DNA of 7,513 nucleotides from an uncultured Flavobacteriaceae bacterium (GTDB taxonomy: Bacteria; Bacteroidota; Bacteroidia; Flavobacteriales; Flavobacteriaceae), in NCBI GenBank assembly GCA_913031655.1, contig CAJWFY010000070.1, forward strand, positions 1 through 7,513. The letters run 5' to 3'. The translations under genes were made by a program, and so were the position numbers. The notes under the pieces were generated by a model. That model ran no database searches, had not been told where the DNA came from, and worked only from the letters and a program-made list of their open reading frames with translations. This document shows, in pieces, positions 6,668 through 7,513 of the stretch. Numbering within the stretch: the first letter of the stretch is position 1; every line of letters begins with the position of its first letter.

Positions 6668-7513
6668 TCATTTTGAATTAGGAACTGATATGTGATTTCC
6701 TAAAAAAAACGCATTTAAAAACATCCGATTTGTTCCATAAGCGGTTCCCCTAAAGTTTGGATTTTCAGCGAAGAGAACAACTCTTCCTTTTCCAACAGCA
6801 CTAACTAAAACTGGAGCTCCTTTTGGTAAATACTTGTCTTTAATATTCTTTGAAATAAATCCATCAATGTGAGGCTCTTTATCATAGATTACGGGAGTTC
6901 CATATGGGCTTTTACTGGGCTTTAACCAAACTAAATTATTTTTATAAAGAATTACTTCCTTGTTAGTATATCCAAACCCCAGTGGATGGGTTAAATCAAT
7001 AATTCCTTTTAAAAATACCCCCCCTAATTTTTCACGTCCTAAATTTTCTGAAGATTCTATATAGGGTTTTATCTTAGCTATTGATAATGTGTCTTTAGTT
7101 ATAATTACTCGTGTTTCCGATATTATTTTATGTTTAATTAATGTGTTGTTTGCTGTCCCTATTGATATAATTGTATTTCCTTTTGAAACCCATTTTTTTA
7201 ATGATTTTGTTGTCTTTTCATCCCAAGAATATCTTCCTGAAACTAATACTAAAGTATTGTATTTTTCTAATTCTATACGATTAAAGTAACTTTGATAAAC
7301 TTTAGTGATAGGCGCACCAACTCGTGTATCTAGTAAGTGCCAAACCTCACCTGCTTCATAAGAACTGATGCCATCCCCTACTATCATTAGTGCTTTTGGT
7401 TTTTCAATTGGTCTTATGTAGCGACTTCCTAAGTCTACACCTTGTGAATTAAATCCTGTGTTTAAAGCATGAATTTGAACTTTATGTTTTTGTTGTAATT
7501 TTTTAAGAACCTG
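6668..7513 (-). CDS. M14 zinc carboxypeptidase-like protein, C-terminal fragment
   Basis: The frame stays open through the right edge, so the Met at 7387 is internal and the protein's N-terminal part is missing; 281 residues are visible. The segment 'PIEKPKALMIVGDGISSYEAGEVWHLLDTRVGAPITKV' followed by 'KYNTLVLVSGRYSWDEKTTKSLKKWVSKGNTIISIG' is a class-I glutamine-amidotransferase-like Rossmann fold. In Bacteroidota this kind of domain forms the C-terminal part of large secreted M14 zinc carboxypeptidases. The ending 'ENPNFRGTAYGTNRMFLNAFFLG' also fits that family. The catalytic HxxE...H zinc site would lie upstream, outside the window, so peptidase activity cannot be confirmed here. It is separated from the iron operon by a terminator and is probably an independent unit. 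The alternative is another protein carrying the same amidotransferase-like domain. Confidence 0.78.
   Translation of the reverse strand, partial: QVLKKLQQKHKVQIHALNTGFNSQGVDLGSRYIRPIEKPKALMIVGDGISSYEAGEVWHLLDTRVGAPITKVYQSYFNRIELEKYNTLVLVSGRYSWDEKTTKSLKKWVSKGNTIISIGTANNTLIKHKIISETRVIITKDTLSIAKIKPYIESSENLGREKLGGVFLKGIIDLTHPLGFGYTNKEVILYKNNLVWLKPSKSPYGTPVIYDKEPHIDGFISKNIKDKYLPKGAPVLVSAVGKGRVVLFAENPNFRGTAYGTNRMFLNAFFLGNHISVPNSK

Noticed and set aside
7089..7289. 66-codon plus-strand open frame opposite the carboxypeptidase-like gene
   Set aside because: Antisense shadow of a recognisable amidotransferase-like domain.

Overview
The window is very AT-rich (roughly 70% A+T by eye). Its proteins look like Bacteroidota, most likely a flavobacterium: a FecA-type TonB-dependent receptor with the 'YFTRRATGYPGPGI' C-terminal signature, a DUF6686-like and a DUF6607-like protein, a Bacteroidota-style M14 carboxypeptidase C-terminus, and a TAnnTTTG-type -7 promoter element in place of a sigma70 -10 box. 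No rRNA, tRNA, insertion sequence, CRISPR array or phage gene was seen.

Layout. Positions 2-622 (+) hold the C-terminal barrel of a FecA-like outer-membrane receptor, cut by the left edge. It is followed after 45 bp by a small cysteine-rich protein (668-1018, +). A 312-bp non-genic gap separates these from a convergent four-gene minus-strand cluster, read right to left: a secreted DUF6607-like protein (6438-5542), a secreted ankyrin-repeat protein (5528-4041), a secreted DUF2271 protein (4039-3554) and a PepSY-TM/flavodoxin/ferredoxin-reductase fusion (3544-1331). The gaps inside this cluster are 13, 1 and 9 nt, so it is almost certainly one operon. Its probable promoter lies at 6471-6478, and just upstream a 25-bp near-perfect palindrome at 6487-6511 sits where a repressor would act. 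Further right is a hairpin terminator (6612-6642), then the C-terminal part of a zinc carboxypeptidase-like protein (6668-7513, -), which runs off the right edge.

Inferred joint role. The receptor would import a ferric chelate (citrate-like, siderophore or haem). The PepSY-TM reductase would carry electrons from cytoplasmic NAD(P)H through FAD, FMN and probably membrane haem to the periplasm, reducing the iron for release. The DUF2271, ankyrin and DUF6607-like proteins all carry export signals and are plausible periplasmic partners, but their molecular functions are not established. The most interesting aspect is this four-gene export-plus-reductase cassette with its palindromic operator candidate, opposite a ferric-chelate receptor. 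The carboxypeptidase appears unrelated.
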